Assembly: GCA_015061775.1 (NCBI GenBank)
Contig: SUVY01000003.1
Location: 17,108-81,107, forward strand
Direction of reading: 5' to 3'
Source of the DNA: Lentisphaerota bacterium
Lineage (GTDB): Bacteria > Verrucomicrobiota > Lentisphaeria > Victivallales > Victivallaceae
DNA: 64,000 nt
The position numbers and the translations under genes were made by a program. A model generated the notes under the pieces. It saw only the letters and a list, made by a program, of their open reading frames with translations. It did no database searches and had not been told where the DNA came from. Each line of letters starts with the position of its first letter. The first letter of the stretch is position 1. This document shows, piece after piece, positions 50,441-58,800 of the stretch.

Positions 50441-51502
50441 ATGAAAACGATTGCAGATATCGACAGCAAGGTTTTAGCACAGGTCCGCAAAGGATGTGTC
50501 ATCCCCGCGCAGCCGCTTGCGCTCAACGAGAAGCGTGAGTTCGTTCCGCGTTACCAGCGCGCCCTCTGCCGCTACTACATGGACAGCGGAGTCGGAGGCA
50601 TCGCCGTCGGAGTCCACTCCACCCAGTTTGAGATCAGAAAGCCCGAGATCGGACTCTTCGAGCCTGTGCTTGCCCAGACCTCCAAGTTCATTGACGAGTG
50701 GGCAGAGGTCACCGGCAGAAAGATCCTCAAAGTCGGAGGTGTCTGCGGAAAGACTGAACAGGCTCTCTACGAAGCAAAATTTGAAGCCGAAAACGGATAT
50801 GATGCCGCACTTCTGAGCTTGAGTGCATTTGCCGGAGACTCCGTTGACGCCATGCTCGAGCATTGCGCTAAAGTCGCCGAAGTCATGCCGATCATCGGAT
50901 TTTATCTTCAGCCCAGCGTCGGCGGAAGGATCCTTCCCTACGATTTCTGGAAAGAGTTTGTCAAGATCGACAACGTGCTCGCCATAAAAATGGCTCCGTT
51001 CAACCGTTACTGCACCCTCGATGTGGTGCGTGCGGTCGCTGAGTCCGGAAAGGATATCACTCTCTATACCGGTAACGATGACAATATCATCATCGACCTG
51101 CTCACCGAGTACCGTTTCAACGGCAAGGCGGTCAGAGTCAAGGGAGGACTGCTCGGACATTGGTGCTGCTGGACTAAGAAAGCGGTCGAGCTGCTCGACG
51201 AGATCCACAGCGTTATCGAAAAGGGTGACAGCGTTCCCGCTGAGCTTCTCACCCGTAATGTTGAAGTTACCGACAGCAACGCGGCGTTTTTCGATCCCGC
51301 CAATAAGTTTGCCGGATGTATTCCCGGAATCCACGAAGTGCTGCGCCGTCAGGGACTTCTGCTCGGAACCTGGTGTCTCAATCCCGATGAGGTGCTTTCA
51401 CCGGGACAGAGCGAAGAGATAACCCGCGTCCACGATGCCTATCCGCATCTGCACGACGATGAGTTTGTTTCCGCCAACCTCGAGAAGTGGCTGGCAGACT
51501 GA
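50441..51502 (+). CDS. DapA/NanA-superfamily aldolase-like protein
   Basis: 353 residues with a (beta/alpha)8 class I aldolase pattern, longer than DapA (about 290). The candidate Schiff-base Lys lies in VLAIKMAPFNRY near residue 188; GIAVGVHSTQFEI near 50 stands where DapA has its GTTGE loop, so the pyruvate-binding Thr-Thr is not conserved. AALLSLSAFAG near 125 fits the barrel. GAGGAG precedes the ATG. Probably cleaves or condenses a keto acid other than dihydrodipicolinate. Twelve bases before the TetR gene. Confidence 0.82.
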   Translation: MKTIADIDSKVLAQVRKGCVIPAQPLALNEKREFVPRYQRALCRYYMDSGVGGIAVGVHSTQFEIRKPEIGLFEPVLAQTSKFIDEWAEVTGRKILKVGGVCGKTEQALYEAKFEAENGYDAALLSLSAFAGDSVDAMLEHCAKVAEVMPIIGFYLQPSVGGRILPYDFWKEFVKIDNVLAIKMAPFNRYCTLDVVRAVAESGKDITLYTGNDDNIIIDLLTEYRFNGKAVRVKGGLLGHWCCWTKKAVELLDEIHSVIEKGDSVPAELLTRNVEVTDSNAAFFDPANKFAGCIPGIHEVLRRQGLLLGTWCLNPDEVLSPGQSEEITRVHDAYPHLHDDEFVSANLEKWLAD

Positions 51503-51514
51503 CGGAGACATTGC

Positions 51515-52114
51515 ATGCAGAAACGTGCGATAGAGACCAGACGTAAGATCCTTGAGTCCGCGATTGCCAACTTTTCGGCATCCGGACTCAATGGAAGCAC
51601 TGTTGATGACATAGCCGGTTCCGCCGGAGTGAACAAACAGCGTATCTACGCCTACTTCGGCTCCAAACAGAAGCTGTTTGAGGCGGCTCTGCTTGAAGTG
51701 TTCCTGCGAGTGAAACTCTACTCAAATAAGACGCTCGAAAAGGCGGAGTCGAATCTTGAACAGCTGAGTTCCACCGTGTTCAAATCGTTTATGCGCGTAC
51801 ACGATGAGCAGCCGGCACTCTGGAGACTGCTTGCATGGGCAAATCTTGAGGGAGTTGAAAGTGTCAAGGTGCTTGAGCAGGCACGCAAAGAGGAAAACGA
51901 TGCCTTGCGCCGTCTGTTTGATCGTGCGGTCGAACAGAAACTGCTGATTCCGATAGAATTTGAGACCTGGTTGTTTTCCCTGCTCGGAATGTCCTGCTTC
52001 TACCACTCAAACCATCATACGCTGCGTTTTACCCTCGGAGCGGTGATAGATGATGATAAGTGGATAGACCAGCTGGTCCGGGATATAGAAAAAATGTTTT
52101 CAGTCAGCCATTGA
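51515..52114 (+). CDS. TetR-family transcriptional regulator
   Basis: 199 residues. N-terminal HTH at about 8-55 (ETRRKILESAIANFSASGLNGSTVDDIAGSAGVNKQRIYAYFGSKQKLFEAAL), then an all-helical ligand-binding domain resembling the TetR_C group with many aromatic residues. Last gene of the epimerase/DapA-like unit, with GGAG before the ATG and only 12 bases of spacing, so it probably autoregulates that unit. It could also act on the SDR/MFS genes beyond the terminator. Confidence 0.9.
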   Translation: MQKRAIETRRKILESAIANFSASGLNGSTVDDIAGSAGVNKQRIYAYFGSKQKLFEAALLEVFLRVKLYSNKTLEKAESNLEQLSSTVFKSFMRVHDEQPALWRLLAWANLEGVESVKVLEQARKEENDALRRLFDRAVEQKLLIPIEFETWLFSLLGMSCFYHSNHHTLRFTLGAVIDDDKWIDQLVRDIEKMFSVSH

Positions 52115-52418
52115 AGATATATAAGATAAAAGTTAATGTCTCAAATGTTGTGAGACAATCCGAACGGCGGCGGCGCCCCGCGGTCAATCTCGCGCCTTGC
52201 ATCTGCGCCGCGGCGGTCGTGTACAGAAGTACACTCCCTTGCTGTGCTCAATGCAAAACGCGACCTTGCCTCACGGATGCATCCGCCGAAGCAAACAAGC
52301 GTTTTGTGTATGTTGACAAAATATAACCAATGTGCTATATTTAAATGTGTAACAAAATAGCGTTTATCATCGATTCAAAAACGCTTTCACAAAAATTGGG
52401 ACAATACCAAGATATTAC

Positions 52419-52464
52419 AAAAAAGCGCTGTTGCAAAATATCGATTTTTGCAGCAGCGTTTTTT
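52419..52464. terminator. bidirectional terminator between TetR and SDR genes
   Basis: A long stem (AAAAAAGCGCTGTTGCAAAAT with ATTTTTGCAGCAGCGTTTTTT, one bulged base, one G-U) is flanked by A-runs and T-runs, giving a U-tail on both strands. Ends transcripts from either side. Confidence 0.75.
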
Positions 52465-52544
52465 GTATAGGCTCTGTTCCAGACAAAGGTAGGTAAAAGT
52501 AAATAAAAAAGTTTTTTCGCTTTTCTTGAAAGGGTGAGATCCGC

Positions 52545-52620
52545 CGTCGCCAAGGCTATGGCGGGACAAGGGGAAAGAATAACGAAGCCGACGTTCGGCT
52601 TCTTTTCCCGTGAAAAGAAG
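52545..52620. repeat. cluster of overlapping hairpins
   Basis: CCGCC/GGCGG around 52550-52564, GAAGCCGA/TCGGCTTC (52584-52591/52595-52602), and CTTCTTTT/AAAAGAAG (52599-52606/52613-52620). The last two share 52599-52602 and cannot form together. Preceded by TTTTCTTGAAAGG, as in the hairpin region near 2744-2824. Confidence 0.65.
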
Positions 52621-52693
52621 TTTTCCCGCATTCTTTCGCATCATCTCCCCATATCGGGAACAAAACTTTTGTATATTGGCTGGGGAAAACAGG

Positions 52694-53443
52694 TCAGTTT
52701 TCTGCAATCAGGCAGGCTCTTCCGCCGTCGATCTGGTAGTTGCATCCGGTGATGAATGCGGCACGGTCGCTGGAGAGATAGACGAGCAGATCGACGACCT
52801 CCTGAACTTCAGCGGCTCTGCCCAGAAGGGTTTTCATTTTAGCCATTCCGGGACGGGTGAGGACAGGGCCGGGAGCGACGCTTACGGAGCGGATTCCGTG
52901 TTCTCCTCCAATGCGGGCGAGACCTTTGGTCAAACCGATCATACCGGCTTTTTCTGCGCCGTAGTCAACTGAGCCGCGGCTTCCGGTGATACCGTCAATG
53001 CTGCTCATATTGATAATGACACCGCGTTTTTTCTCGATCATGTGAGGCATAACGGCTCTGGCGAAGAAAATAGCTCCTTTGAGGTTTACGTCAACGCCCC
53101 ACTCGATACTCTCGTATGAGCAGTAGGGAAACGCAGGCTGCTTGCAGACGCGTGCGGAAGCGCCTCCCGCCGAGTTGAGCAGGCAGTCTATACGGCCGTA
53201 TTTTGCGATGACATCATCGACTATGGCGCAGACTTCAGTATGCTTGCGGATATCGGCAACGTATGCCTCAGCTCTTCCGCCTTTTTTGCGGACCTCTTCC
53301 GCCGCATTGTTGACGGCATCTGCATTGATATCAACAAAGATGGCGACGGCTCCGAGTTCAGCGAGGTTTTTGAGATAAAGTTCTGCCATTCCGGAGGCAG
53401 CTCCGGTAGCGATGACGACTTGATCTGTGAAATCAAAATCCAT
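52694..53443 (-). CDS. short-chain dehydrogenase/reductase
   Basis: Classical SDR of 249 residues, NAD(P)H-dependent. The cofactor loop is VIATGAASGMAELYL near residue 10 (TGxxxGxG, with AASGMA), Asp38-type NAD preference in FVDINAD near 36, NSAGG near 90, catalytic Ser in INMSSIDG near 145, and YGAEK near 160 as YxxxK. AAGGAG lies before the ATG. Downstream of the MFS gene with a hairpin in the 102-base gap. Substrate unknown; sugar or polyol oxidation fits the MFS partner. Confidence 0.88.
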   Translation of the reverse strand: MDFDFTDQVVIATGAASGMAELYLKNLAELGAVAIFVDINADAVNNAAEEVRKKGGRAEAYVADIRKHTEVCAIVDDVIAKYGRIDCLLNSAGGASARVCKQPAFPYCSYESIEWGVDVNLKGAIFFARAVMPHMIEKKRGVIINMSSIDGITGSRGSVDYGAEKAGMIGLTKGLARIGGEHGIRSVSVAPGPVLTRPGMAKMKTLLGRAAEVQEVVDLLVYLSSDRAAFITGCNYQIDGGRACLIAEN

Positions 53444-53474
53444 GATGATAACTCCTTATCTACGGTTTTTGTAA

Positions 53475-53513
53475 GCGGGAGAAGCCAATAAAAAAATTTT
53501 ACTGCTTCCCCGC
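53475..53513. terminator. hairpin between MFS and SDR genes
   Basis: GCGGGAGAAGC (53475-53485) pairs with GCTTCCCCGC (53504-53513) around an AT-rich loop, with one irregular pair. It lacks a classic T-tail on either side. Possible weak terminator or mRNA-stability element between the two minus-strand genes. Confidence 0.45.
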
Positions 53514-53545
53514 ATCATTTCTTCTATCAGGAACAAAGCCTGTTT

Positions 53546-54922
53546 TTATTCCGGCATGGGAGCCTTGTAGTTTTTATCTCCGCCGTGTTTCATGAAGTTG
53601 CGGTAAACTTTGAAGAGGAGCAGGATGCCGCAGAGGGTAAATCCGGCAGCGATAAGCAGAGTGTAGCGGTAGTCTCCGAGTTTGTCGATGAGTTTTCCGA
53701 CGGCGGGGCCGGTTATCATATACATCACCGCGCTGAAAATACCGATGGCAGAGCTGAACTGGGCGAAGAGGGCAGGGGGAAGTATCTTCAAGCTGAGAGA
53801 AGCGACAAAGGTGAAGTAGCATCCGGAAATAACTCCGTGCAGAATGAATATGACCGGGAAGGTGCTTTTGTCGATCAAGAAGTATCCTGTGACCATCAAT
53901 ATCAGATAGGCGATAAGAGCTGCGATACCCGTGCGCAGCGGATGGAACTTGTCGGCAAGGACTCCCAGACCGTAGCTCAAAACGAGGCTGAAAGCGTAGG
54001 TTATGACCAGAAACTTACCGTAAGTAGCGGTTTCGATGCCCAGGAATTTAGAGTACTGGATGCTGAAACTGTTGATCGGCATGAAGGAGAATACCGCGAC
54101 GGTGGTTGCAAACATGAACCAGCAGTAGTAGGGCATGGAAAAACTCTGTCTGAGATAAGTTGCAGTAGATGCGGCGATCGTCTGCAGGAAGTTGCGTTTT
54201 TTTCCGCTGGGAAGCGGAGGAAGTTCTGCCGGAGGCGGATATTTTCCCTCTTTTACCATAGTGCAGAGCAGCAGCAGTCCGGCTCCGTAAAGCGTACCGA
54301 CGCCGATGAAGATCCAGGCTGTATAGGATTCGACGAGACCGATGAGGTAGTTGTTGAAAATCATTCCTGCTCCGAGGCTTACCAGACGGAACAAACCGAA
54401 GAAGCGTCCGAGCAGTTCACGCGGAACAACATCGTTGGCAAGCGCGTTGAAGAGACTTCCGGCGAGTGTGGTTCCGAAGTCGAGGAACACCCAGGAGATG
54501 CCGAAGAAGATCAGCATTGCGGTTTTGAGAGAGATATCGGGGCATACTCCATGCAGCCATGTTCCGAGGAATTTGGTCAATCCCAGACCGAAGAGACCCG
54601 TGACGATGAAGGGAGTGGTGAACAAAATAAACGGAATACGTCTGCCGAGCCTGCCGCGGTGACGGTCGGATACGAAACCTATGATCGGCTGAAGAAAGAT
54701 ATTCGTGAAGTTGGGAAACGCGATGATGATAAGACCATAGAGGAACTCCGAATCAATGATCTGCTTGAAGAGCAGAGTGGAGGACGGTCCTATCGCGCGG
54801 TCTTTCATAGACCAGACAAAGTCGCCCCAGAGCATCCAGAAGCTCAAGGCTATGATTCCGGCTGTGGTATAGGTAAGCGTACCTGTTTTCCAGATTTTCG
54901 GTTGTTTGTTTTCGGTGGCCAT
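53546..54922 (-). CDS. major facilitator superfamily transporter (GPH/sucrose-carrier-like)
   Basis: Inner-membrane carrier of about 458 residues with 12 hydrophobic segments. The loop 2-3 motif GFVSDRHRGRLGRRIPFIL near residue 82 is typical of the glycoside-pentoside-hexuronide and sucrose-type carriers and points to a sugar substrate. ATG 54922 has AAGGGG upstream; the frame to 54985 would start before the promoter's transcript. Own promoter 54973-55001. Substrate inferred only. Confidence 0.87.
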   Translation of the reverse strand: MATENKQPKIWKTGTLTYTTAGIIALSFWMLWGDFVWSMKDRAIGPSSTLLFKQIIDSEFLYGLIIIAFPNFTNIFLQPIIGFVSDRHRGRLGRRIPFILFTTPFIVTGLFGLGLTKFLGTWLHGVCPDISLKTAMLIFFGISWVFLDFGTTLAGSLFNALANDVVPRELLGRFFGLFRLVSLGAGMIFNNYLIGLVESYTAWIFIGVGTLYGAGLLLLCTMVKEGKYPPPAELPPLPSGKKRNFLQTIAASTATYLRQSFSMPYYCWFMFATTVAVFSFMPINSFSIQYSKFLGIETATYGKFLVITYAFSLVLSYGLGVLADKFHPLRTGIAALIAYLILMVTGYFLIDKSTFPVIFILHGVISGCYFTFVASLSLKILPPALFAQFSSAIGIFSAVMYMITGPAVGKLIDKLGDYRYTLLIAAGFTLCGILLLFKVYRNFMKHGGDKNYKAPMPE

Positions 54923-54972
54923 GGTAATTCCCCTTAGTTGAATAATTGTTAAGATTGCCTTCTTATTTGTGT

Positions 54973-55001
54973 AATATATACTCAAAAGGAGTTTTTTTCA
55001 A
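54973..55001 (-). promoter_or_regulatory. promoter of the MFS gene
   Basis: TTGAAA (55001-54996), 17-base spacer, TATATT (54978-54973), about 50 bases before ATG 54922. Confidence 0.7.
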
Positions 55002-55022
55002 GTAAAAGCCGCGTGCTGTTTC

Positions 55023-55448
55023 TTATTTTGACAGGTTAAAAAGTATCATCACAGGCAGAAGACCGTCTTTGTTTATGTTGACAAGACCGATTTGCAGAGT
55101 GTTTCCTGTTGAGTAATTGACGATGCCGAGTTGGACTGCGGCTTCGGAAACATGCTTTTTTATCAGATTGACGAATGAAATCTGTATTCCGTCCATAGAA
55201 TCAGCTGAGTTGAATCCGAGCAGAGTTGCCTGCAAACCTTCAGCGGATTTGAAGATGGAGGCGCACAAAGCAAAAGATGCACCTTCTATTTCGTTGCCGT
55301 CGAATACCGGAAGTCCGACAGCGAGACCTTCGATCTCTTTTGACACCATTTTTTCCGGAGGGTCAAACCAGAACCCGATCTCTCCCGGAGCGGCACTGAG
55401 AATAGCGGCAGACAAAAATACGGTAAGAATGAAAAGTTTTTTCAGCAT
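55023..55448 (-). CDS. small secreted repeat protein (LA_2272-like)
   Basis: 141 residues. ATG 55448 gives a signal peptide (LFILTVFLSAAILSA); the longer frame to 55541 would overlap the PfkB gene. Repeating units of the type G-hydrophobic-x-h-hhN, for example GIQISFVNLI, VQLGIVNYSTG and IQLGLVNINKDGLLPVMILFN, match the surface-repeat pattern called LA_2272 in Leptospira (from memory, hence tentative). Beta-rich and probably cell-surface or outer-membrane associated. Last gene of the Kdo-kinase/rnc/pfkB unit. Confidence 0.65.
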   Translation of the reverse strand: MLKKLFILTVFLSAAILSAAPGEIGFWFDPPEKMVSKEIEGLAVGLPVFDGNEIEGASFALCASIFKSAEGLQATLLGFNSADSMDGIQISFVNLIKKHVSEAAVQLGIVNYSTGNTLQIGLVNINKDGLLPVMILFNLSK

Positions 55449-55465
55449 GATGTTCCTCAAATAAT

Positions 55466-56404
55466 TTAAAGTGGGCAGAGGGTTGTTGACAAAATTTGTT
55501 TTTCGATATCTCCGGCTGCGGCGGGAGAGTATTCTCCGCAAATCGGAGTAAGACAGTTTGCGCTTGCCGCGGCAAGCGCTTTGAGGAAAGCCTGTTCAAC
55601 CGGAAGCCCTTTCGCCAGAAATGAGGCATATACTGCGCTTGCCGTATCTCCGCAGCCGAGAGTCGAAACAATATTTTTCAGCGCGGGCAGCGTGTATGAG
55701 AACAGCGTTTTTCCATCAGAGGCAAATGCTTTGTCTGCTCCGTCGGTGATCGCTGCTGAAACAAGGTTGGAGTGCTTTGAAAAGAGTTTTTTCAAGGCAT
55801 CGGAAACATTCTGTACCCCGGTGATTTGCAGCAGTTCATCTTTGTTTATTTTGAGATGTATGCTGCATTTTGTGTCGAACATACAATCAAGACCGTTTAC
55901 CGAATCGACCAGCATTGGAACGCTGTTCGCATGGGATATTCCGGCAAATTTTGCATAAACATCGAGGGTTGTTTTTCCCGGGAGCGAACCGCATACCGCA
56001 GAAATGTCACACTCCGGAATAACTTTTTCAGCATAAGAAATGAGTTCAGAAATCTCTTTGTCACTGACCGCGAATGATGGTTCGATGCACTCCGTAGTCG
56101 ATTGATCGTGCTCCGAGAGTATGGTGATGCAGCATCGGGTGGGAGTTTCGGTCATCACCGAATTGTGAGCAATACCGATGCTGTCGAGCATTGCGTTGAG
56201 CCGCCTGCCGTTTTCTCCTCCTGTAAATTGAAGGAGCACGGGTTCGGCGACTCCGCAGATTTGTGAAGCTCTGCAGAAGTTGATTCCTTTGCCCGAGGCA
56301 AATTCTGTGAGCTTGTTTGCGCGGTTGACTCTTCCCGGAACGAATTTTTCAAACGCCAGAGTTTTCTGCCACGCGGGGTTGGCTCCGAGGACAGCGATCT
56401 TCAT
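55466..56404 (-). CDS. 1-phosphofructokinase-like PfkB kinase
   Basis: 312 residues of the PfkB fold in the 1-phosphofructokinase/tagatose-6-phosphate kinase subgroup. N-terminal ANPAWQKTLAFEKFVPGRVNRA and GKGINFCRA near residue 40 fit FruK. The anion-hole/base motif reads GCGDTASA near 255, with Cys where most have GAGD. No PTS fru gene is nearby. Starts by a TAATG overlap with the rnc stop, so it is co-translated with RNase III. Confidence 0.85.
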   Translation of the reverse strand: MKIAVLGANPAWQKTLAFEKFVPGRVNRANKLTEFASGKGINFCRASQICGVAEPVLLQFTGGENGRRLNAMLDSIGIAHNSVMTETPTRCCITILSEHDQSTTECIEPSFAVSDKEISELISYAEKVIPECDISAVCGSLPGKTTLDVYAKFAGISHANSVPMLVDSVNGLDCMFDTKCSIHLKINKDELLQITGVQNVSDALKKLFSKHSNLVSAAITDGADKAFASDGKTLFSYTLPALKNIVSTLGCGDTASAVYASFLAKGLPVEQAFLKALAAASANCLTPICGEYSPAAAGDIEKQILSTTLCPL

Positions 56405-57117
56405 TATCTTTTTTTCCTGCTGCCGTTTTTTCTTTCGGCGGAAATAAGGTAGTTCAGCAGGTTTCTTGCGGCCTGCGCTTCGGCGTCTCTGCGGCTGCTG
56501 CCGTGACCTGACGCAACGAGGTTTTCCACCATGACTTCGGCGTGATATTGCGGATCATGGATGGGACCTGATACGGAAAGCGTGAGATAATCCGGAGTTT
56601 TTCCGAAGATACGCTGAGTGAGTTCCTGAAGTTTTCCTTTGGGGTTGAGGTGTTCAAAAGATGCAGTTATATCCGGGAAGAAGTCCTCAAAGACCGCCAG
56701 CACCATTTTTTCAGCAGCATCGTATCCGCAGGTCATGTAGTAAGCTCCGATCAACGCCTCAAAGAGGTCGGCGAGGGTGGAGTCACGCTTGTGTCCCTGA
56801 TTTTCGCGCTCACCTTTGCCGGTACGGAGCATGTTTCCGAGCTGAAGTCCGCGGGCGAGGGCGGCGAGAGTCTCCTCTCTGACCATGGCTGAGCGCATGG
56901 AAGTAAGTTCTCCCTCTTTTGCCTCGGGGTAGCGTTTGTAGAGAAACGTGCTGGTGATGAGTTCGAGCACCGCATCTCCGAGAAATTCGAGACGCTGATT
57001 GTCATATTTAAGTTTCTTTTCAGAGGCATAGCTGCGATGGGTGAAAGCCGCATTGAGCATCACTTCTCCATCGGGATGCTGAAGCATATCCTGTTTGATC
57101 GTTTTGAAATCTATCAT
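56404..57117 (-). CDS. rnc: ribonuclease III
   Basis: Double-strand-specific RNase that matures rRNA and cleaves structured mRNA. Catalytic signature NQRLEFLGDAVLELI near residue 40, second metal site DLFEALIGAYY near 120, and a C-terminal dsRNA-binding domain at about 160-230 (NPKGKLQELTQ start, GHGSSRRDAEAQAARNLL). About 237 residues. ATG 57117 with AAGGA upstream is preferred to TTG 57123. Twelve bases behind the Kdo-kinase-like gene. Confidence 0.94.
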   Translation of the reverse strand: MIDFKTIKQDMLQHPDGEVMLNAAFTHRSYASEKKLKYDNQRLEFLGDAVLELITSTFLYKRYPEAKEGELTSMRSAMVREETLAALARGLQLGNMLRTGKGERENQGHKRDSTLADLFEALIGAYYMTCGYDAAEKMVLAVFEDFFPDITASFEHLNPKGKLQELTQRIFGKTPDYLTLSVSGPIHDPQYHAEVMVENLVASGHGSSRRDAEAQAARNLLNYLISAERKNGSRKKR

Positions 57118-57129
57118 GGTCAAAAATCC

Positions 57130-57915
57130 TTATTTGCGCCGGGTGGAGGCGAAGAAGTCAGTAATATACTTTTTTAGAGCCTCCGGACGGTATTTCTTTG
57201 AGCATACAGCGTTGTAATTTTCAAAAAATATCCTGCTGGTTTGAGTTATATCCTCATCGCTTTCTCTTCCGCATCCCATAAGGAAACTGCTGATAAAGCG
57301 CGCTGTTTCTTTGCGGAAAAGATAACTGAAACGTGAAGCTCGGGTACTTGAGTCGAAGTCGATCACTCCGACGGAAGATTTTCCGTTTTCGCGGATCATG
57401 TAAAAGTTTTTGGTGCTGGCATCGCCGTGGATGATGTTTCTTTCGTGCAGCGCGCCGAGGATCTTTGCTCCTTCTGCGAGCAGTGTGCTGCGGTCAGCTT
57501 CGGAAGTCATGACATAGCAATTCGCCGAATATGTCGTCTGCGGGTCAAGCACTTCAGTTACCAGATAGTCGCATACAGGCAATCCGCAGCGGAATTCTCT
57601 GAGCGCACAGATTATTTCCGGAGTAGGTATATCAAGTTCCTTCAGGACTTTGTTCATTTCAAGCGCGAGAAACGGACGCGGTTTCTGAAAAAGACGTCTG
57701 AGCCTCTTGATTCCGGTTCCGGCGGGAGAGCACTTGACAAAAATATCTCCATCGATAAAAGCCACCGTCGAAGACCCCTGTTTGCAGATTGTTCCTGAAG
57801 GATTTTGCCAGCAGCCGGAAAGAGCAGATACCGTTTCCGCGTTTACGGCGGATATATCAGCATATCCGCGCATACGGCTTCCTGACTGGTTTTTTATATC
57901 GATTTTGCTGAACAT
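57130..57915 (-). CDS. lipopolysaccharide (Kdo/heptose) kinase-like protein
   Basis: Eukaryotic-kinase-fold small-molecule kinase of the KdkA/WaaP/RIO type, 261 residues. The VFVKC beta-strand Lys near residue 60, a catalytic loop HERNIIHGDASTKNFYM near 155 (HxD with Asn), and IDFDSS near 180 (metal-binding DFD) are present. Predicted to phosphorylate an inner-core LPS sugar on the cytoplasmic face. First gene of the unit with rnc and pfkB. This is the second surface-glycan gene group after rfbFGH. Confidence 0.78.
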   Translation of the reverse strand: MFSKIDIKNQSGSRMRGYADISAVNAETVSALSGCWQNPSGTICKQGSSTVAFIDGDIFVKCSPAGTGIKRLRRLFQKPRPFLALEMNKVLKELDIPTPEIICALREFRCGLPVCDYLVTEVLDPQTTYSANCYVMTSEADRSTLLAEGAKILGALHERNIIHGDASTKNFYMIRENGKSSVGVIDFDSSTRASRFSYLFRKETARFISSFLMGCGRESDEDITQTSRIFFENYNAVCSKKYRPEALKKYITDFFASTRRK

Positions 57916-58037
57916 CGTTTGTCTGTCCCGGGGTCACGTTATATAAATACGCATATAAAATAACCCGGAATGTTTTGAAAATCCAGTCTGATGATGATTT
58001 TTTTGTGTTTTTGAGTGGAAAGCTGTGTTTTTTTGAG

Positions 58038-58085
58038 TTGAATTATTGGAAAAAGAGTGTTATATTTACTATTGTTCGATAATAG
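58038..58085 (+). promoter_or_regulatory. promoter and palindromic start-site element of the FHA gene
   Basis: TTGAAT (58038-58043), 17-base spacer, TATATT (58061-58066), then directly an imperfect 19-base palindrome ACTATTGTTCGATAATAGT (58067-58085) at the expected transcription start. This placement suits a repressor operator or a 5'-end mRNA hairpin. Confidence 0.55.
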
Positions 58086-58122
58086 TTCTTTTATATCATT
58101 TAAAAATATGGAGTAAGTAATT

Positions 58123-58674
58123 ATGGCCGGTCCGAAATTTACGGTTCTTTTTGAGAAGCTGCGCGGTACGACATTCGACCTTGACCGCGAAGTGATGAGC
58201 ATCGGACGCCGCGACGGAATGGATATCTGCATCAAAGACTCAAGCATGAGCGGACATCATGCTGATATCATCGCCGTCGAGCGCAACGGTAAGAAGACAT
58301 TTGTCCTGCGCGATAACGACAGTACCAACGGAACCAAAATCAACGGAGTGCAGGTGACTGAGCAGGAGTTGAAGAACTCCGATGTCATCCTTTTCGGTTC
58401 TGTGGAGGTTCTGTTCGACAGCGGCAGCAGCGATGACGAGAATGCGGGCGGAGTTTTTGCTTCGACCAGCGTCACCCTCGACCTCTCTTCTCTCGATGGA
58501 AACATGAGCAGTGTTCCCAAGCTCGACAGCCTCAATCCGTTGAGCGATCAGGAGGTGAAGCGGAACAAGATGGTTCGCTTCGGCATCATCGGACTCTGTT
58601 CGCTTGCCGGTATCGGCGTGATATCGTTGCTGGTAACGCTTGCCATCAAGATTCTCAATCTCGGCGGCAACTGA
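58123..58674 (+). CDS. FHA-domain protein with C-terminal membrane anchor
   Basis: 183 residues. The forkhead-associated domain (about 5-95) has its marks: MSIGRRDGMDICIKDSSMSGHHADI (GR and SxxH) and NDSTNGTKINGVQV (NGT). FHA domains bind phosphothreonine peptides. A linker (about 100-150) leads to one membrane segment near 155-178 (IGLCSLAGIGVISLLVTLAI), so the FHA part faces the cytoplasm. Own promoter and terminator; ftsH follows. The kinase partner is not in the window. Confidence 0.87.
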   Translation: MAGPKFTVLFEKLRGTTFDLDREVMSIGRRDGMDICIKDSSMSGHHADIIAVERNGKKTFVLRDNDSTNGTKINGVQVTEQELKNSDVILFGSVEVLFDSGSSDDENAGGVFASTSVTLDLSSLDGNMSSVPKLDSLNPLSDQEVKRNKMVRFGIIGLCSLAGIGVISLLVTLAIKILNLGGN

Positions 58675-58697
58675 GGAAACATTCCAAAATATATCAG

Positions 58698-58742
58698 CAT
58701 CCGCATGCCGCACAGTTTTGAGCGCATTGCGGATGTTTTGTT
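58698..58742 (+). terminator. Rho-independent terminator after the FHA gene
   Basis: CATCCGCA (58698-58705) with TGCGGATG (58728-58735), followed by TTTTGTTT. It makes the FHA gene monocistronic and separates it from ftsH. Confidence 0.6.
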
Positions 58743-58800
58743 TAATAAAGAAACACGGGCGGAATAAAATCTGCCGAAAATCATATCAGGAGAAATATCA

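Larger units (their letters stand above)
52115..52693. other. 579-bp intergenic region rich in palindromes
   Basis: No gene seen. In order: TCTCAAATGTTGTGAGA (52139-52155), a GC-rich stretch 52160-52300 with GTGTAC-agaa-GTACAC and the perfect CGGATGCATCCG (near 52274-52285), the terminator 52419-52464, then a hairpin cluster 52545-52620 (see that entry). Confidence 0.65.

Noticed and set aside
52290..52380. Promoter or small gene near ATGTTGACAAAATATAACC
   Set aside because: A TTGACA box is present, but no -10 at proper spacing is followed by an open frame; left undescribed.
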